Of a stretch of DNA of 64,000 nucleotides, positions 49,127 through 59,785 are shown piece by piece. The DNA lies in the NCBI RefSeq assembly GCF_900114705.1, contig NZ_FOTW01000005.1, positions 124,001-188,000 on the forward strand, written 5' to 3'. How positions within the stretch are numbered: the first letter of the stretch is position 1; every line of letters begins with the position of its first letter. Both the position numbers and the translations under genes were made by a program. The notes beneath the pieces were generated by a model. It had not been told where the DNA came from and ran no database searches. It saw nothing but the letters and a program-made list of their open reading frames with translations. The stretch is from Rugamonas rubra. GTDB lineage: Bacteria; Pseudomonadota; Gammaproteobacteria; Burkholderiales; Burkholderiaceae_D.

Positions 49127-50326
49127 TCAGAAGAACTGCCGCCAATCGGCCAGCCAGCCGGGGAACTCCTCCACCGGCATCGGCTTGGCGATGTAGTAGC
49201 CCTGCGCATAGGTACAGCCCAGGCCCTGCAGGAAGTCCCAGTCCTGCTTGGTCTCCACCCCCACCGCCACCGAGCGCCGCTCCAGGCTGCGCGCCAGCCC
49301 CAGGCAGGAACGCAGCACCGTGCCGATCGGCAGGCGCTTGGCGGCGCCGTCGACGAAGCTGCGGTCGATCTTCAATTCGGTGAACGGGATGCGCGCCAGC
49401 AGCTGCAGGTTGGAACGGCCGGTGCCGTAGTCGTCGATGGCCAGGCCGAAGCCCAGCATGCGCAGGCGCAGCAGGCGTTCGAGGAAGTGCGGCTCGGTGA
49501 TCAGCACGGCCGACTCGGTCATCTCGAAGGTGATGTAGTCGGCCAGCAGATCGTGGCGCTGCAGGCAGGCGCCGATCTGCTCGATGAACTGCGGATGCGC
49601 CAGCGTGCCCTGGTCGACGTTGATCGACATCGAAATCGGGATGCCCTGCCGGTGCAGGCCGCGGCAGGCCGCCACCGATTTTTCGATCATGCTCCAGTCG
49701 AGGAAGTCGATGCGGCCGTTGGCCTCCAGCGCGCCGAAGAAGGCGGCCGGGCCGAGCACGCCGTGCTGCGGATGGTGCCAGCGGGCGAACATCTCCAGTC
49801 CCTTGACCTGGCCGCTGGCCAGCTCGATCATCGGTTGGAAGTGGGGTTCGAATTCGCGCGCCTGCAGGCCGCGCCCGACCTCGGCGAAGGAGAAGCTCAG
49901 CGCCGAGCGGCGCAGCTCGTTGCGCCGCTCCGGCGGCACATAGTTGGCCAGCAGCGCCTCCAGCCGCGCCGCCGTCACCGGCTTGGCGATGCTGCCGAGC
50001 AGATTGACGCCATAGGCCATGGCCATGGTCTCGACCGAAAACAACAGTTCGGCGCTCTGCTCGCCGGTGACGATGACGCCGGCCTGCGCCCGCCCCTCGC
50101 CCAGCCGGCGGATCAGCTCCAGCCCGTCCATGCCCGCCAGCGCCAGGTCGATGATGGCGATCTGCGGCGCTGGCGCGATGTCGGCGTCGAACATGCTGAA
50201 GGCGCTGTGGCCGTCTGCCGCCTCGCCGACGTTGACGGCACCCAGCTCGCGCAGCATGGCAAGCAGCGCCTGCCGCTGTCCGGCATCGCCCTCGGCGACC
50301 AGAAAGTGCAACTGCGCGTTGTCCAT
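49127..50326 (-). CDS. Receiver-EAL domain protein (c-di-GMP phosphodiesterase)
   Basis: A 399-residue protein: REC domain (about 5-125) with IAIIDLALAGMDG as the phospho-acceptor loop, then an EAL domain (about 145-390). The signature reads EMF (GLEMFARWHHP) instead of EAL, but the metal/catalytic residues seem kept: N in SINVDQ, E in FEMTES, DD in AIDDYGTGRSN, K in LKIDRSF, E in VGVETKQDW and Q in YAQGYYIAKPM. Activity is therefore likely. No cognate kinase is adjacent. Gene stands alone between the ppsR terminator and the methyltransferase gene. Confidence 0.9.
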   Translation of the reverse strand: MDNAQLHFLVAEGDAGQRQALLAMLRELGAVNVGEAADGHSAFSMFDADIAPAPQIAIIDLALAGMDGLELIRRLGEGRAQAGVIVTGEQSAELLFSVETMAMAYGVNLLGSIAKPVTAARLEALLANYVPPERRNELRRSALSFSFAEVGRGLQAREFEPHFQPMIELASGQVKGLEMFARWHHPQHGVLGPAAFFGALEANGRIDFLDWSMIEKSVAACRGLHRQGIPISMSINVDQGTLAHPQFIEQIGACLQRHDLLADYITFEMTESAVLITEPHFLERLLRLRMLGFGLAIDDYGTGRSNLQLLARIPFTELKIDRSFVDGAAKRLPIGTVLRSCLGLARSLERRSVAVGVETKQDWDFLQGLGCTYAQGYYIAKPMPVEEFPGWLADWRQFF

Positions 50327-50381
50327 GGACTGCTCCCGAGGTGTGCGGCCGACACTAACCGGCGGCTATCATGCCTTCATC

Positions 50382-51167
50382 CTACCCTTGATTCTGCCTG
50401 ACTTGTTCGAAAAAGCATACCGCCGCGCAGGCGGCGACGTTGAGTGACTCGACCTGGCCCAGGTGCGGAATCACCACCTGGTGGCGCGCCGCCGACAGCA
50501 AATCGTCGGCCACGCCCTGCCCCTCGTGGCCGAACAGCCAGGCCACCGGCTGGCGCAGGTCGACGTCGTACAGGCGCTGGGTGGCGTAGCCGCTGGTGGC
50601 CAGCGTGGCGATGGGCGAGCCCTGCACCAACGGCGCCAGATCGACGTTCTCGAAGATCTCCAGCACGAAGTGGGCGCCCATCGCCGCGCGCAACACCTTG
50701 GGCGACCAGCAAAAGGCCGTGCCGGCGCTGCAGTAGACCTGGGTGATGCCGGCGGCGGCGGCGCTGCGCAGGATGGAGCCGACGTTGCCGGGGTCCTGCA
50801 CGTTGTCCAACAACACCGCCGAGACGCTCAGCGCGGCCGGCGCGGCGCGTTCCGGCGTATCGATCAGGAACATCACGCCGACGCCGTGCTCGACCTGGCT
50901 GACCGCCTTGTACAGCGCGTCCGGCAGGGCCAGCACGTGGCCGTGGCGCGCCTCCAGCTGGCCGACAATGTCGCCCACCTCGGGGTTGTGCAGCGCCGTC
51001 TCGCTCACCACACACTGCTGTGGCAGGCCGCGCAGCTGCAGGTAGGCCTGGCACAGGTGGACGCCGTCGAGCAGCGTCTGGCCGACCTTCTTACGCGCCT
51101 GCGAGCTGCCGGCCAGGTGTTTCAGATCCTTGTACTGCGCGTTGTCGCGCGAGGTGATGGTTTTCAT
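50382..51167 (-). CDS. TrmH/SpoU family RNA 2'-O-methyltransferase
   Basis: A 261-residue SPOUT enzyme. [18 protein letters not shown] (motif 1), [14 protein letters not shown] (motif 2) and [18 protein letters not shown] (motif 3) build the trefoil knot that binds S-adenosylmethionine. An N-terminal substrate-binding domain ([20 protein letters not shown]) is present. Overlaps rnhB by four bases. Target (23S rRNA or tRNA) not decidable. Confidence 0.93.
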   Translation of the reverse strand: MKTITSRDNAQYKDLKHLAGSSQARKKVGQTLLDGVHLCQAYLQLRGLPQQCVVSETALHNPEVGDIVGQLEARHGHVLALPDALYKAVSQVEHGVGVMFLIDTPERAAPAALSVSAVLLDNVQDPGNVGSILRSAAAAGITQVYCSAGTAFCWSPKVLRAAMGAHFVLEIFENVDLAPLVQGSPIATLATSGYATQRLYDVDLRQPVAWLFGHEGQGVADDLLSAARHQVVIPHLGQVESLNVAACAAVCFFEQVRQNQG

Positions 51168-51811
51168 TTGCCCTCTCCAAGGCCGGTCGATTCAAGCACT
51201 TTGCGCACCGGGCCGAACGAGCGGCGGTGCACCGGCGAGGCGCCGTGCTCGCGCAGGCGCGCCAGGTGCAGCGCGGTCGGATAACCCTTGTGCTGGTCGA
51301 AGCTGTATTGCGGATAGGCGGCGTGCAGCGTCACCAGAGCGGCGTCGCGCGCCGTCTTGGCCAGGATCGACGCGGCCGAAATGGAGTCGACCTTGTCGTC
51401 GCCGCCGACGATGGCCATGGTCTGGATCTTCATCACCGGGCAGCGGTTGCCGTCGATCAGGGCCAGGGTCGGCACGGTGGCCAGCGCCTCGACGGCGCGG
51501 CGCATCGCCAGCAGCGAGGCCTGCAGGATGTTCAGTTCGTCGATCTCCGCCTCGGAGGCCTCGGCCACCGCCCACGCCAGGGCGTTGGCCTTGATGACGG
51601 GCGCCAGCAGGTCGCGCTTGGCCTCGCTCAGCTTCTTCGAGTCGCGCAGGCCGGCGATGGGCCGGTCGGCGTGCAGGATCACGGCGGCGGCAAACACCGG
51701 GCCGGCCAGCGGGCCACGGCCCGCCTCGTCGACGCCGCAGACGATTTCGTCGAGGGAGAACGGCAGGTCGTCGAACAGGCCGGGATAGATGTTTTTCACT
51801 GGTTGCTTCAC
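51164..51811 (-). CDS. rnhB: Ribonuclease HII
   Basis: A 215-residue nuclease that removes ribonucleotides from DNA-RNA hybrids. The [12 protein letters not shown] motif has the first catalytic Asp and Glu (D28, E29); [22 protein letters not shown] and HKGYPTALH follow. Between lpxB and the methyltransferase, the usual betaproteobacterial order. Confidence 0.96.
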   Translation of the reverse strand: MKQPVKNIYPGLFDDLPFSLDEIVCGVDEAGRGPLAGPVFAAAVILHADRPIAGLRDSKKLSEAKRDLLAPVIKANALAWAVAEASEAEIDELNILQASLLAMRRAVEALATVPTLALIDGNRCPVMKIQTMAIVGGDDKVDSISAASILAKTARDAALVTLHAAYPQYSFDQHKGYPTALHLARLREHGASPVHRRSFGPVRKVLESTGLGEGK

Positions 51812-51885
51812 TGGGTGGCTACTTTACTGTTTTTACTGTTTTGATTGAAGCGGATACTGCGGATGCCGGGCGCGAGCTGGCGCGC

Positions 51886-53052
51886 CTAGCGCCCCTCGAT
51901 GACGCGCATGACCGCCTGCGCGCTCTCCTGCGCGCTGTTGCGCAGCAGGCTGTGGTGCATCTCGGTGAAGCGCTGCGCCAGTTGCAGGCGGTGCGGCACG
52001 TCGCTCAGCTGGCGCCACATGGCCTCGGCCAGCGCGGCCGGGTTGGCGGCGTCCTGCAGCAGCTCGGGCACGACGAATTCGCGCGCCAATATGTTGGGCA
52101 GGCCGATCCATGGCTGGTAGCCGAAGTGGCGCAGGATCTGCCATTCGGCCGCCATCATCTTGTAGGCGATGACCATCGGCTTCTTGAACAGCGCCACCTC
52201 CAGCGAGGCCGTGCCGGAGGCCACCAGCACCGCGTCGGCGGCGGCGATGGCGGTGTGCGACTGGCCGTCGAGCAGTTGGATCTCGACGTCCTGCAGGCCG
52301 GCCTGGGCCACCAGTTCGAGGAAGTACTGGCGCTGCTTCTCGCCGGCCATCGGCGCGACGAAGCGCAGCGAGCGGTCGCGCGCCAGCAGCAGCTTGGCGG
52401 CGCCGACGAAGGCGGCGGTGTTGTACTTCAGCTCCGACATGCGGCTGCCCGGCATGATGGTGACCACGTTGGCGTCCTGCGGCAGGCCGAGTTGGACGCG
52501 CGCGCCCGCCTCGTCCGGCACCAGCGGCACCAGCTCGGCCAGCGGATGGCCGACATAGCTGACCGGCACGCCGGCCTTGCGATAGATCTCCTCCTCGAAG
52601 GGGAACACCACCAGCATGTGCGAGACGGCCTTGATGATCTTCTTGATGCGGCCGCCGCGCCAGGCCCAGATCTGCGGCCCGATGTAGTGCACGGTGGGGA
52701 TGCCGGCGTCCTTCAGCTGCATCTCCAGGCCGAGGTTGAAACCCGGGTAGTCGGCGCCAATGAACACGGACGGACGCTCGGCCAGCAGCTGGTCGCGCAG
52801 CGCGTTCTGGATGCCCTTGATGTCGCGGTAGCGCGGAATCACCGCCAGCAGGCCGCGCACCGTCAACCGTTCCATCGGCCAGTGCGACTCGAAGCCCTGC
52901 GCCATCATGTGCTCGCCGCCGATGCCGTGGAAGCGGGCCTCCGGCAGCAAGGGCCGCAGGCCGGACAGCAGGCGCGCCGCCAGCACGTCGCCGGACGGTT
53001 CGCCGGCGACCAACGCGACCGAGCGCGCGGCCGGCTTAGCGGACGATGCCAC
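51886..53052 (-). CDS. lpxB: Lipid-A-disaccharide synthase
   Basis: A 388-residue GT19 glycosyltransferase joining UDP-2,3-diacylglucosamine and lipid X. VALVAGEPSGDVLAARLL at the start and the UDP-binding region (LVASGTASLEVALFKKPMV) are conserved. Overlaps lpxA by 17 bases at its 5' end. Confidence 0.96.
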   Translation of the reverse strand: MASSAKPAARSVALVAGEPSGDVLAARLLSGLRPLLPEARFHGIGGEHMMAQGFESHWPMERLTVRGLLAVIPRYRDIKGIQNALRDQLLAERPSVFIGADYPGFNLGLEMQLKDAGIPTVHYIGPQIWAWRGGRIKKIIKAVSHMLVVFPFEEEIYRKAGVPVSYVGHPLAELVPLVPDEAGARVQLGLPQDANVVTIMPGSRMSELKYNTAAFVGAAKLLLARDRSLRFVAPMAGEKQRQYFLELVAQAGLQDVEIQLLDGQSHTAIAAADAVLVASGTASLEVALFKKPMVIAYKMMAAEWQILRHFGYQPWIGLPNILAREFVVPELLQDAANPAALAEAMWRQLSDVPHRLQLAQRFTEMHHSLLRNSAQESAQAVMRVIEGR

Positions 53053-53824
53053 GGGACGCCGTATCGAGGAATTCGCGCATGGCGCGGATCTGCTCGGCCG
53101 CCGCCGGCATGGCCAACTCCTCGGCCAGCAGGGCCGCCTTGGCCTCCTCCAGCGTCAAGCCGGAGCGGTAGATGATCTTATAGGCGGCGCGCACGCCGTT
53201 GATCTGCTCGCGGGTGAAACCGCGCCGCTTCAGACCCTCGATATTGACGCCGTGGGCCTGCGCCGGATTGCCGTTCAACAGCACATACGGCGGCACGTCC
53301 TGGGTCAGGCTGGTACTCATGCCGACGAAGGCGTGGGCGCCGATCTTGCAGAACTGGTGGACGTTGGCGAAGCCACTCATGATCACCCAGTCGCCGATCT
53401 CGACGTGGCCGGCGATCTGCGCGTTGTTCGAGAAGATCGTGTTGCTGCCGACCTGGCAGTCGTGCGCCAGGTGGACGTAGGCGGAAATCCAGTTGTCGTC
53501 GCCCAGGCTGGTCACGCCCCGGTCCTGCACCGTGCCGGTGTTGAAGGTGCAGAACTCGCGGATGGTGTTGCGATCGCCGATGGTCAAACGGGTCGGCTCG
53601 CCGGCCCACTTCTTGTCCTGCGGCGCGGCGCCGATCGACGAGAACTGGAACAGCTTGTTGTCGCGGCCGATCGTGGTGTGGCCCTCGATGACCACGTGCG
53701 GGCCGACCACCGTGCCGGCGCCGATGCTGACGTGCGGCCCGATGATGGTGTACGGCCCCACCTCGACGCTGCTGTCGAGCTGCGCCTTCGGATCGATGAC
53801 CGCGGTCGAATGGATCTTGACCAT
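53036..53824 (-). CDS. lpxA: UDP-N-acetylglucosamine acyltransferase
   Basis: A 262-residue left-handed beta-helix acyltransferase, first step of lipid A synthesis. Hexapeptide repeats from VKIHSTAVIDPKAQLDSSVE on; catalytic His is in HDCQVGSNTIFSNNAQIAGH. Four bases after fabZ. Confidence 0.97.
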   Translation of the reverse strand: MVKIHSTAVIDPKAQLDSSVEVGPYTIIGPHVSIGAGTVVGPHVVIEGHTTIGRDNKLFQFSSIGAAPQDKKWAGEPTRLTIGDRNTIREFCTFNTGTVQDRGVTSLGDDNWISAYVHLAHDCQVGSNTIFSNNAQIAGHVEIGDWVIMSGFANVHQFCKIGAHAFVGMSTSLTQDVPPYVLLNGNPAQAHGVNIEGLKRRGFTREQINGVRAAYKIIYRSGLTLEEAKAALLAEELAMPAAAEQIRAMREFLDTASRGIVR

Positions 53825-53828
53825 GGCC

Positions 53829-54341
53829 TTACTTCCCGGCGGGCTGACTAGCGTCGTCCGCGCTGCGGATGGTGCACATCAATTCGGCCTCGACGGCGAC
53901 CTTGCCGTCGACGCTGCCGACCGCCTTGTACTTCCAGATGCCGCGCGAGACGCGCAGGATCTCGACGTTCATCACCAACTGGTCGCCCGGCTCGACCGGA
54001 CGCTTGAAGCGGGCGTTGTCGATGCCGACGAAGTAGACCACCGAGTTCTCGTCCGGCTTGATGTCCATGGTCAGGAAGGACAGGATGGCGGCGGTCTGCG
54101 CCATCGCCTCGATCATCAGCACGCCCGGCATCACCGGCTTGTGCGGGAAGTGGCCGTTGAAGAACTCCTCGTTGACGGTGACGTTCTTGATCGCAGTGAT
54201 CGATTTGTTGGCTTCCCAGTCGAGCACGCGGTCGACCAGCAGCATCGGATAGCGGTGCGGCAGATACTGCTTGATCTGGTGGATGTCCATGCTCTTCTTG
54301 GCTGGAGTCTCGATGGTCGTGCTGGTGTCGATAGTGGTCAT
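53829..54341 (-). CDS. fabZ: 3-hydroxyacyl-ACP dehydratase FabZ
   Basis: A 170-residue hotdog-fold dehydratase of fatty-acid elongation. [17 protein letters not shown] and the catalytic His in [20 protein letters not shown]. The start overlaps the lpxD stop by four bases (ATGA), which supports the ATG at 54341; the first 18 residues are a variable leader before [13 protein letters not shown]. Confidence 0.96.
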   Translation of the reverse strand: MTTIDTSTTIETPAKKSMDIHQIKQYLPHRYPMLLVDRVLDWEANKSITAIKNVTVNEEFFNGHFPHKPVMPGVLMIEAMAQTAAILSFLTMDIKPDENSVVYFVGIDNARFKRPVEPGDQLVMNVEILRVSRGIWKYKAVGSVDGKVAVEAELMCTIRSADDASQPAGK

Positions 54342-55393
54342 TTTGTGTCTTGTATGGTCAGTGTTTTAATTGTCTTTTCGAGCGCGCGCAGCTTCTCGCG
54401 CATGCTCGCCAGATTGCGCACGATGGCGGCCGACTTTTCCCACTCGGCGTTCTTGGCCAGCGGGTAGAAGCCGGTGTACTGGCCCGGTTCGAGGATCGAG
54501 CGCGAGACCATGCTGCCCGACGAGATGTGCACGCGGTCGGCGATGGTCAGGTGGCCCAGCACCATGGCGGCGCCGCCGAATGTGCAGTATTTGCCGATCT
54601 TGGCGCTGCCGGCCACGCCGACGCAGCCGGCCATGGCCGTGTGCGCGCCGATGTGGCAGTTGTGGCCGATCTGGATCTGGTTGTCGAGCTTGACGCCGTC
54701 CTCGATCACCGTGTCGGCCAGCGCGCCACGGTCGATGGTGGTGTTGGCGCCGATGTCGACGTCGTCGCCGATCATCACGCGGCCGGTCTGCGGGATCTTG
54801 ATGTAGACCCCGCCCTCGTTGGCGAAACCGAAGCCGTCGGTGCCGATCACGGCGCCCGAGTGGATGATGCCGCGCGCGCCGATCTGGCAGCGGGCGTGGA
54901 AGGTGACGTTGGCGAACAGCTCGGTGCCCTCGCCGATCACGGCGTCGCGCCCGACGTAGCAGCCGGCGCCGATCACCGCGCCCGGGCCGACCACCGCGCC
55001 GGCCTCGACGACGGCGCGCGCGCCGACACTGGCGCTGGCGTCCACCGTGGCCATGGCGTCGACGCTGGCGGCCGGATGGATGCCGGCCGGCGCGACGTGG
55101 GCATGCTGCGCCGCGAAGAACTGGGCGGCGCGGGCGAAGTACACATAGGGGTTGGGGGTGACGATGCGCGCGCCGGCATAACCGGCGGCGATGAACTCGT
55201 CGTCGGCGGCCGCGACGATCAGCGCCGCCGCCTGGCTGTGCAGCGCCTGCGCGCGCAGTTTGCTATTGCTGAGAAAGCTGATGTGCGAAACGCCGGCGTC
55301 CGTCAGTGGCGCGATCCCGATCACTTCCAGGTTCGGGTCGCCCACCAACTGCCCGCCCAAGCGTTCGACCAATTCTCCTAGTCGAGTGCCCAT
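54338..55393 (-). CDS. lpxD: UDP-3-O-(3-hydroxyacyl)glucosamine N-acyltransferase
   Basis: A 351-residue left-handed beta-helix enzyme adding the second acyl chain in lipid A synthesis. N-terminal uridine-binding domain ([20 protein letters not shown]), hexapeptide repeats, catalytic His in [17 protein letters not shown]. Between ompH and fabZ as usual. Confidence 0.97.
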   Translation of the reverse strand: MGTRLGELVERLGGQLVGDPNLEVIGIAPLTDAGVSHISFLSNSKLRAQALHSQAAALIVAAADDEFIAAGYAGARIVTPNPYVYFARAAQFFAAQHAHVAPAGIHPAASVDAMATVDASASVGARAVVEAGAVVGPGAVIGAGCYVGRDAVIGEGTELFANVTFHARCQIGARGIIHSGAVIGTDGFGFANEGGVYIKIPQTGRVMIGDDVDIGANTTIDRGALADTVIEDGVKLDNQIQIGHNCHIGAHTAMAGCVGVAGSAKIGKYCTFGGAAMVLGHLTIADRVHISSGSMVSRSILEPGQYTGFYPLAKNAEWEKSAAIVRNLASMREKLRALEKTIKTLTIQDTK

Positions 55394-55451
55394 CGGGGAG
55401 TTCCAATCTGTGGTTGTGAGTCTCAGGCCGGCCTTACACCGGCCCTGCGTG

Positions 55452-55973
55452 TTACTTGTCTTTGTCGAGCGCGGCCAGCACCTTGTCGGTGATGTCGATG
55501 CGCGGGCTGGCCCAAACGGCGTCCTGCAGCACGATATCGAAGCCCTCGACCTGGGCCAGCTGCTTGATGATCTTGGTGGCCTTCTCCGAGATCGTGGCGC
55601 GCTCCTCGTTGGTGCGCTGGTTCAAATCCTCGCGGAACTCGCGCTGGCGGCGTTGGAACTCCTTGTCCAGCTCGAAGTACTCGCGCTGGCGCTTGGCCCG
55701 CTCGGCCTCGCCCAGCGACGGCAGTTCCTTCTCCAGTTTTTCGGACGAGACCTTCAAGCGCGCCGCCATCTCCTGCACGGCCTTTTCGCGCGACTTGAAC
55801 TCCTCGGCCAGCTTCTCGCCGGCCAGCTTGGCCAGCTTGGACTCGTTGTAGATGCGCTCTGGGCTGAGCCAGGCGATGCGCGAAGCGGTCTGCGCCTGCA
55901 CCGACGCCATTGCACACCAGCCCAGTGCAAGCGCGGCAAGATATTTGCTCATGGTGGCGGATACAGTCTTCAA
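55452..55973 (-). CDS. skp: OmpH/Skp family periplasmic chaperone
   Basis: A 173-residue chaperone for unfolded outer-membrane proteins. Signal peptide ([17 protein letters not shown]) and a long charged coiled coil ([40 protein letters not shown]). The likely start is a TTG at 55973, since GGAGAAATAAG lies just upstream; the ATG at 55952 has no ribosome-binding site. Follows bamA directly. Confidence 0.93.
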   Translation of the reverse strand: MKTVSATMSKYLAALALGWCAMASVQAQTASRIAWLSPERIYNESKLAKLAGEKLAEEFKSREKAVQEMAARLKVSSEKLEKELPSLGEAERAKRQREYFELDKEFQRRQREFREDLNQRTNEERATISEKATKIIKQLAQVEGFDIVLQDAVWASPRIDITDKVLAALDKDK

Positions 55974-56010
55974 CTTATTTCTCCGAAAAAATTAACAATG
56001 CTCACTGGCA

Positions 56011-58347
56011 TTAGAAACCGGTGCCCATCTGGAACTGGAAGCGCTCCAGGCGGTCGCCCGGCTTGGCGTTCAGGGGCTTAGCATAACTCAACTTGAGCGG
56101 ACCGACCGGGGAAATCCAGCTGATGCCCAGACCGGCCGAGTAGCGCAGCTCGGACAGGCGCATCTTCTGGCCTTCCTGGTAGACCTGGCCGCCGTCGAGG
56201 AAGCCGAACCAGCGCAGGCTGCGGTCCTGGCCGGAGCCGGGGAAAGGCATCTGCAGTTCGGCATTGCCGATCAGGCGCGAGGCGCCGCCCAGGGCGTCGT
56301 AGTTGACCGGGTCGACCGCGCCCAGCGAGGAGCTGAGGTAGCCGCGCACCGAGCCGATGCCGCCGCCGTAGAAGTTCTTGAACACCGGATAGGGCTTGCT
56401 GCCGATGCCGTGGCCGAAGTCGATCTCGCCCTTCAAGGCCAGCGTGACCTTCGGATGCAACGGCTTGTACCACTGCTGCTCGTAGACGGCGCGGTAGTAC
56501 TTGATGTTGCCGATCACGTCGATTTCCAGGTTGGCGCGCTGGTAGCGGCCGATGGTCGGGGTGATCGCGCTGTCGCGGCTGTCGCGCGCCCAGGCCGCCG
56601 TCAAGGGCACGGCGTTCGAGCTGACGGTGCCGATGCCGTTGGACGGGCCGCCGTTGTCGCGGATGTAGTTGAGGAAGCGCTGCGGGCTCGAGCCGTCGGT
56701 CGAGATGCGCGAGCGCTCCAGGCCGATACCGAAGAACACCGTGTCGTTTTCCGAGAACGGCACGCCGTAGCTGATGCGGCCGCCCTCCTGCTTGATGCTG
56801 TAGGTGCCGATGTTGAGCGCCGGCGGCTGCGTGGTGCGCAGGTAGACCTCGAAGGCGCGCGAGACGCCCTCGTCCGTGTAGTACGGGTTGGTCTGCGAGA
56901 ACGAGATGGTGCGGCTGTACTTGCTGGTGTTGAGCTCGATGCCGACGGTGGTGCCGCTGCCGGCGAAGTTGGCCTGCTGGATCGCCGCCTGGAAGGTGAA
57001 CTTCTCCGACTGCGAGAAGGCGCCGCCGATCTGGAAGTTACCCGTCGGCTTCTCGACCACGGTGAGGTTGACGTCGACCTGGTCGTTGGTGCCCTGGGCT
57101 TCCGGCGTGTCGATGGTGACGTCCTTGAAGTAGCCGAGGCGGTCGACGCGGTCGCGCGACAGCTTGATCTTGTTGGCGTCGTACCAGGACGACTCGAACT
57201 GGCGGAACTCGCGGCGGATCACCTCGTCGCGCGTGGTGGTGTTGCCGGCGATGTTCATGTGGCGCACGTAGGCGCGCTTGCCCGGATCGATGAAGAAGGT
57301 GAAGCCGACCTCGCGCTTGTCGCGGTTGATCTCCGGATTGGCGTTGACGTTGGCGAAGGCGTAGCCGAAGGTGCCCAGGCGGTCGGAGATCAGCTTGTTG
57401 GTGGCGGTCAGGCGCTCGCCGGAATACACCTCGCCGCGGCGCAGCAGCACCAGCGAACGCAGCTCCTCCTCGCGGCCGAACATCTCGCCCTCGAACTTGA
57501 TGTTCGAGACGGTGTACTTCTCACCCTCGGTGATGTTGATGGTGATGTAGATGTCCTTCTTGTCGGGCGTGATCGAGACCTGGGTCGATTCGACCTGCAT
57601 CTCGATGTAGCCACGGTTCAGGTAGAAGGACTTGAGCGACTCGATGTCGCCGGTCAGCTTGGTCTTGGAGTACTGGTCGGCCTTGGTGTACCAGCTGAAC
57701 CAGCCGCCGGTGTTGAGGGCCAGCTGCTCGCGCAGCTCCTTGTCGTTGAAGACCTTGTTGCCGACGATGTTGATCTGTTTGATCTTGGCGATCTCGCCCT
57801 CGTCCACCGCGAAGACGATGTTGACGCGGTTGCGCTCGATCGGCGTGACGGTGGTGGTGATCTTGACGCCGTACAGGCCGTGCGACAGGTATTGGCGCTT
57901 GAGCTCCTGCTCGGCGCGGTCGACCGAGGCCTTGTCGAAGACCTTGGTCTCGCCGACGCCGATGTCCTTCAGCGCCTTGACCAGGGTGTCCTTTTCGAAC
58001 TCCTTGGTGCCGGTGAACTCCACCTTGGCGATGGCCGGGCGTTCCTCGACCAGCACCACCAGCACATTGCCGTCCTGCTCGAGGCGCACGTCCTTGAAGA
58101 TGCCGGTGGCGTACAGCGCCTTGATCGCGGCCACGCTCTTGTCGTCGTTGAAGGTTTCGCCGACGCGCACCGGCAGGTAGTTGAAGACCGTGCCGGCCTC
58201 CGTGCGCTGGATGCCTTCGACGCGGATGTCCTTGACGGTGAAGGGTTCGATGGCCAGCGCTTGGCCGGCACACATGGCCAGCACGGCGGCGCCGATCAGG
58301 CTGCGGCGAAACGAAGGCGAGGCAAAACGGTCAGAATATAATTTCAT
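56011..58347 (-). CDS. bamA: Outer-membrane protein assembly factor BamA
   Basis: A 778-residue Omp85 protein. Signal peptide (LAMCAGQALA), five POTRA domains starting EPFTVKDIRVEGIQRTEAGT, and a C-terminal barrel with the L6 motif GSVRGYLSSSLG and ending FQFQMGTGF. Inserts beta-barrel proteins in the outer membrane; essential. 82 bases after rseP. Confidence 0.97.
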   Translation of the reverse strand: MKLYSDRFASPSFRRSLIGAAVLAMCAGQALAIEPFTVKDIRVEGIQRTEAGTVFNYLPVRVGETFNDDKSVAAIKALYATGIFKDVRLEQDGNVLVVLVEERPAIAKVEFTGTKEFEKDTLVKALKDIGVGETKVFDKASVDRAEQELKRQYLSHGLYGVKITTTVTPIERNRVNIVFAVDEGEIAKIKQINIVGNKVFNDKELREQLALNTGGWFSWYTKADQYSKTKLTGDIESLKSFYLNRGYIEMQVESTQVSITPDKKDIYITINITEGEKYTVSNIKFEGEMFGREEELRSLVLLRRGEVYSGERLTATNKLISDRLGTFGYAFANVNANPEINRDKREVGFTFFIDPGKRAYVRHMNIAGNTTTRDEVIRREFRQFESSWYDANKIKLSRDRVDRLGYFKDVTIDTPEAQGTNDQVDVNLTVVEKPTGNFQIGGAFSQSEKFTFQAAIQQANFAGSGTTVGIELNTSKYSRTISFSQTNPYYTDEGVSRAFEVYLRTTQPPALNIGTYSIKQEGGRISYGVPFSENDTVFFGIGLERSRISTDGSSPQRFLNYIRDNGGPSNGIGTVSSNAVPLTAAWARDSRDSAITPTIGRYQRANLEIDVIGNIKYYRAVYEQQWYKPLHPKVTLALKGEIDFGHGIGSKPYPVFKNFYGGGIGSVRGYLSSSLGAVDPVNYDALGGASRLIGNAELQMPFPGSGQDRSLRWFGFLDGGQVYQEGQKMRLSELRYSAGLGISWISPVGPLKLSYAKPLNAKPGDRLERFQFQMGTGF

Positions 58348-58429
58348 TGGCTAAATCAATGGCTCTCATTGGAATACACAAACGCAACGATGCGAAACTC
58401 ATGCCGCCGGACGCGGTGGCCGACGCGAT

Positions 58430-59785
58430 TTACAGCAGCCTGGCGAAGTCGTTGAACACCGCCAGCACCATCAAGGTGACCAGCAGGCCGACGCCGATGC
58501 GCTGCGCAATCTCGCCAACGCGCTCCGGCACCGGGCGCCCAGTCAAAACTTCCAGCGAATAATACAGCAAATGGCCGCCATCTAGAACCGGAATGGGTAG
58601 CAAATTCATCACGCCCAGACTGATACTGATGAAGGCGATGAAGCTCAGATAGCTGGCCACGCCGATGCGCGCGGTCTGCCCGGCGTAGTCGGCGATGGTG
58701 ATCGGCCCGGTCACATTCTTCCACGAGACCTCGCCGACGATCATCTTGCCGATCATCTTCAGCGTCATCGCGCTGGTGTCCCACACCTTGGCGACGGCCT
58801 TGTGCAGCGCCGCCGGCGCCGATGAGGGCACGGTGATCATATCCGGCATCTGCGCCACGTAGACGTTGATCTTACCGACTGTTACAGGTGTAGGCCCCTT
58901 GTCCAGCTGGGCGTCCGGCGTCAGCGCCAACTGCAGCTCCTGGCCGGCGCGGCGCAGCGCCAGGTTCAGCGTGCGGCCGGCGGCGCCGCGCACGATGCTG
59001 ATGAAGGCCGGGCCGTCGACCACCGGCTGGCCGTCGACGGCGACGATCAAGTCGCCCTTGCGCAGGCCGGCGCGGGCGCCGGCGCCGCCGGCGACGACCT
59101 CCTCGACCAGCGGCGGCGGGCGGCCGAGGTTGATGCCCAGCTTGCCCAGCACGTCGCCCTCCAGGTCCAGCGCGGTCAGGGCGGCGGCCGGCAGCAGCAG
59201 ACTGTAACGGCCGGCGCCGGGGCGCTCGACCTCGAGGCGGGCCTCGTTCTTGTCGACGGCGGCCTGGATCAGCTGCCAGCGCAGCTCGGACCAGACGGCG
59301 ACGGCCTGGCCGTTGACGGCGACCACGCGGTCGCCGCCGTGCAGGCCGGCGACGGCGGCCGGGCTGCCGGCGGCGCTGGCGCCGACCTTGCTGGACGGCT
59401 CGGCGATGCCGACCATGTACAGGCCGGTGAACAGCAGGATGGCGACGAGGAAGTTGGCCAGCGGGCCGGCGGCGACGATGGCGATGCGCACCCACACCGA
59501 CTGGCGGGTGAATTCGCGTTTCAGCTCGGCCGGCGCCAGGCCGCCGAGGTCCTGCTCGCGGCCGTCGAGCATCTTGACGTAGCCGCCCAGCGGTAGCGCC
59601 GAGACGGCCCATTCGGTCTGGTCGGGGCCGCAGCGGCGCGACCACACCACCTTGCCCATGCCGATCGAAAAGCGCAGCACCTTGACGCCGAACAGGCGGG
59701 CCACCCAGTAGTGGCCCAGCTCGTGGATGACGATCAAGGAGCCGAGCGCGACGACGAAGGCCAGCAAGGTGTGCAGGAAGCTCAT
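58430..59785 (-). CDS. rseP: Site-2 metalloprotease RseP
   Basis: A 451-residue intramembrane zinc protease that cleaves anti-sigma factor RseA in the sigma-E envelope stress response. HELGH zinc motif at residues 21-25, two PDZ domains (about 115-200 and 215-300), LDG-type third zinc ligand in [13 protein letters not shown]. Start overlaps the dxr stop by four bases. The much longer open frame upstream is a shadow of dxr. Confidence 0.96.
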   Translation of the reverse strand: MSFLHTLLAFVVALGSLIVIHELGHYWVARLFGVKVLRFSIGMGKVVWSRRCGPDQTEWAVSALPLGGYVKMLDGREQDLGGLAPAELKREFTRQSVWVRIAIVAAGPLANFLVAILLFTGLYMVGIAEPSSKVGASAAGSPAAVAGLHGGDRVVAVNGQAVAVWSELRWQLIQAAVDKNEARLEVERPGAGRYSLLLPAAALTALDLEGDVLGKLGINLGRPPPLVEEVVAGGAGARAGLRKGDLIVAVDGQPVVDGPAFISIVRGAAGRTLNLALRRAGQELQLALTPDAQLDKGPTPVTVGKINVYVAQMPDMITVPSSAPAALHKAVAKVWDTSAMTLKMIGKMIVGEVSWKNVTGPITIADYAGQTARIGVASYLSFIAFISISLGVMNLLPIPVLDGGHLLYYSLEVLTGRPVPERVGEIAQRIGVGLLVTLMVLAVFNDFARLL

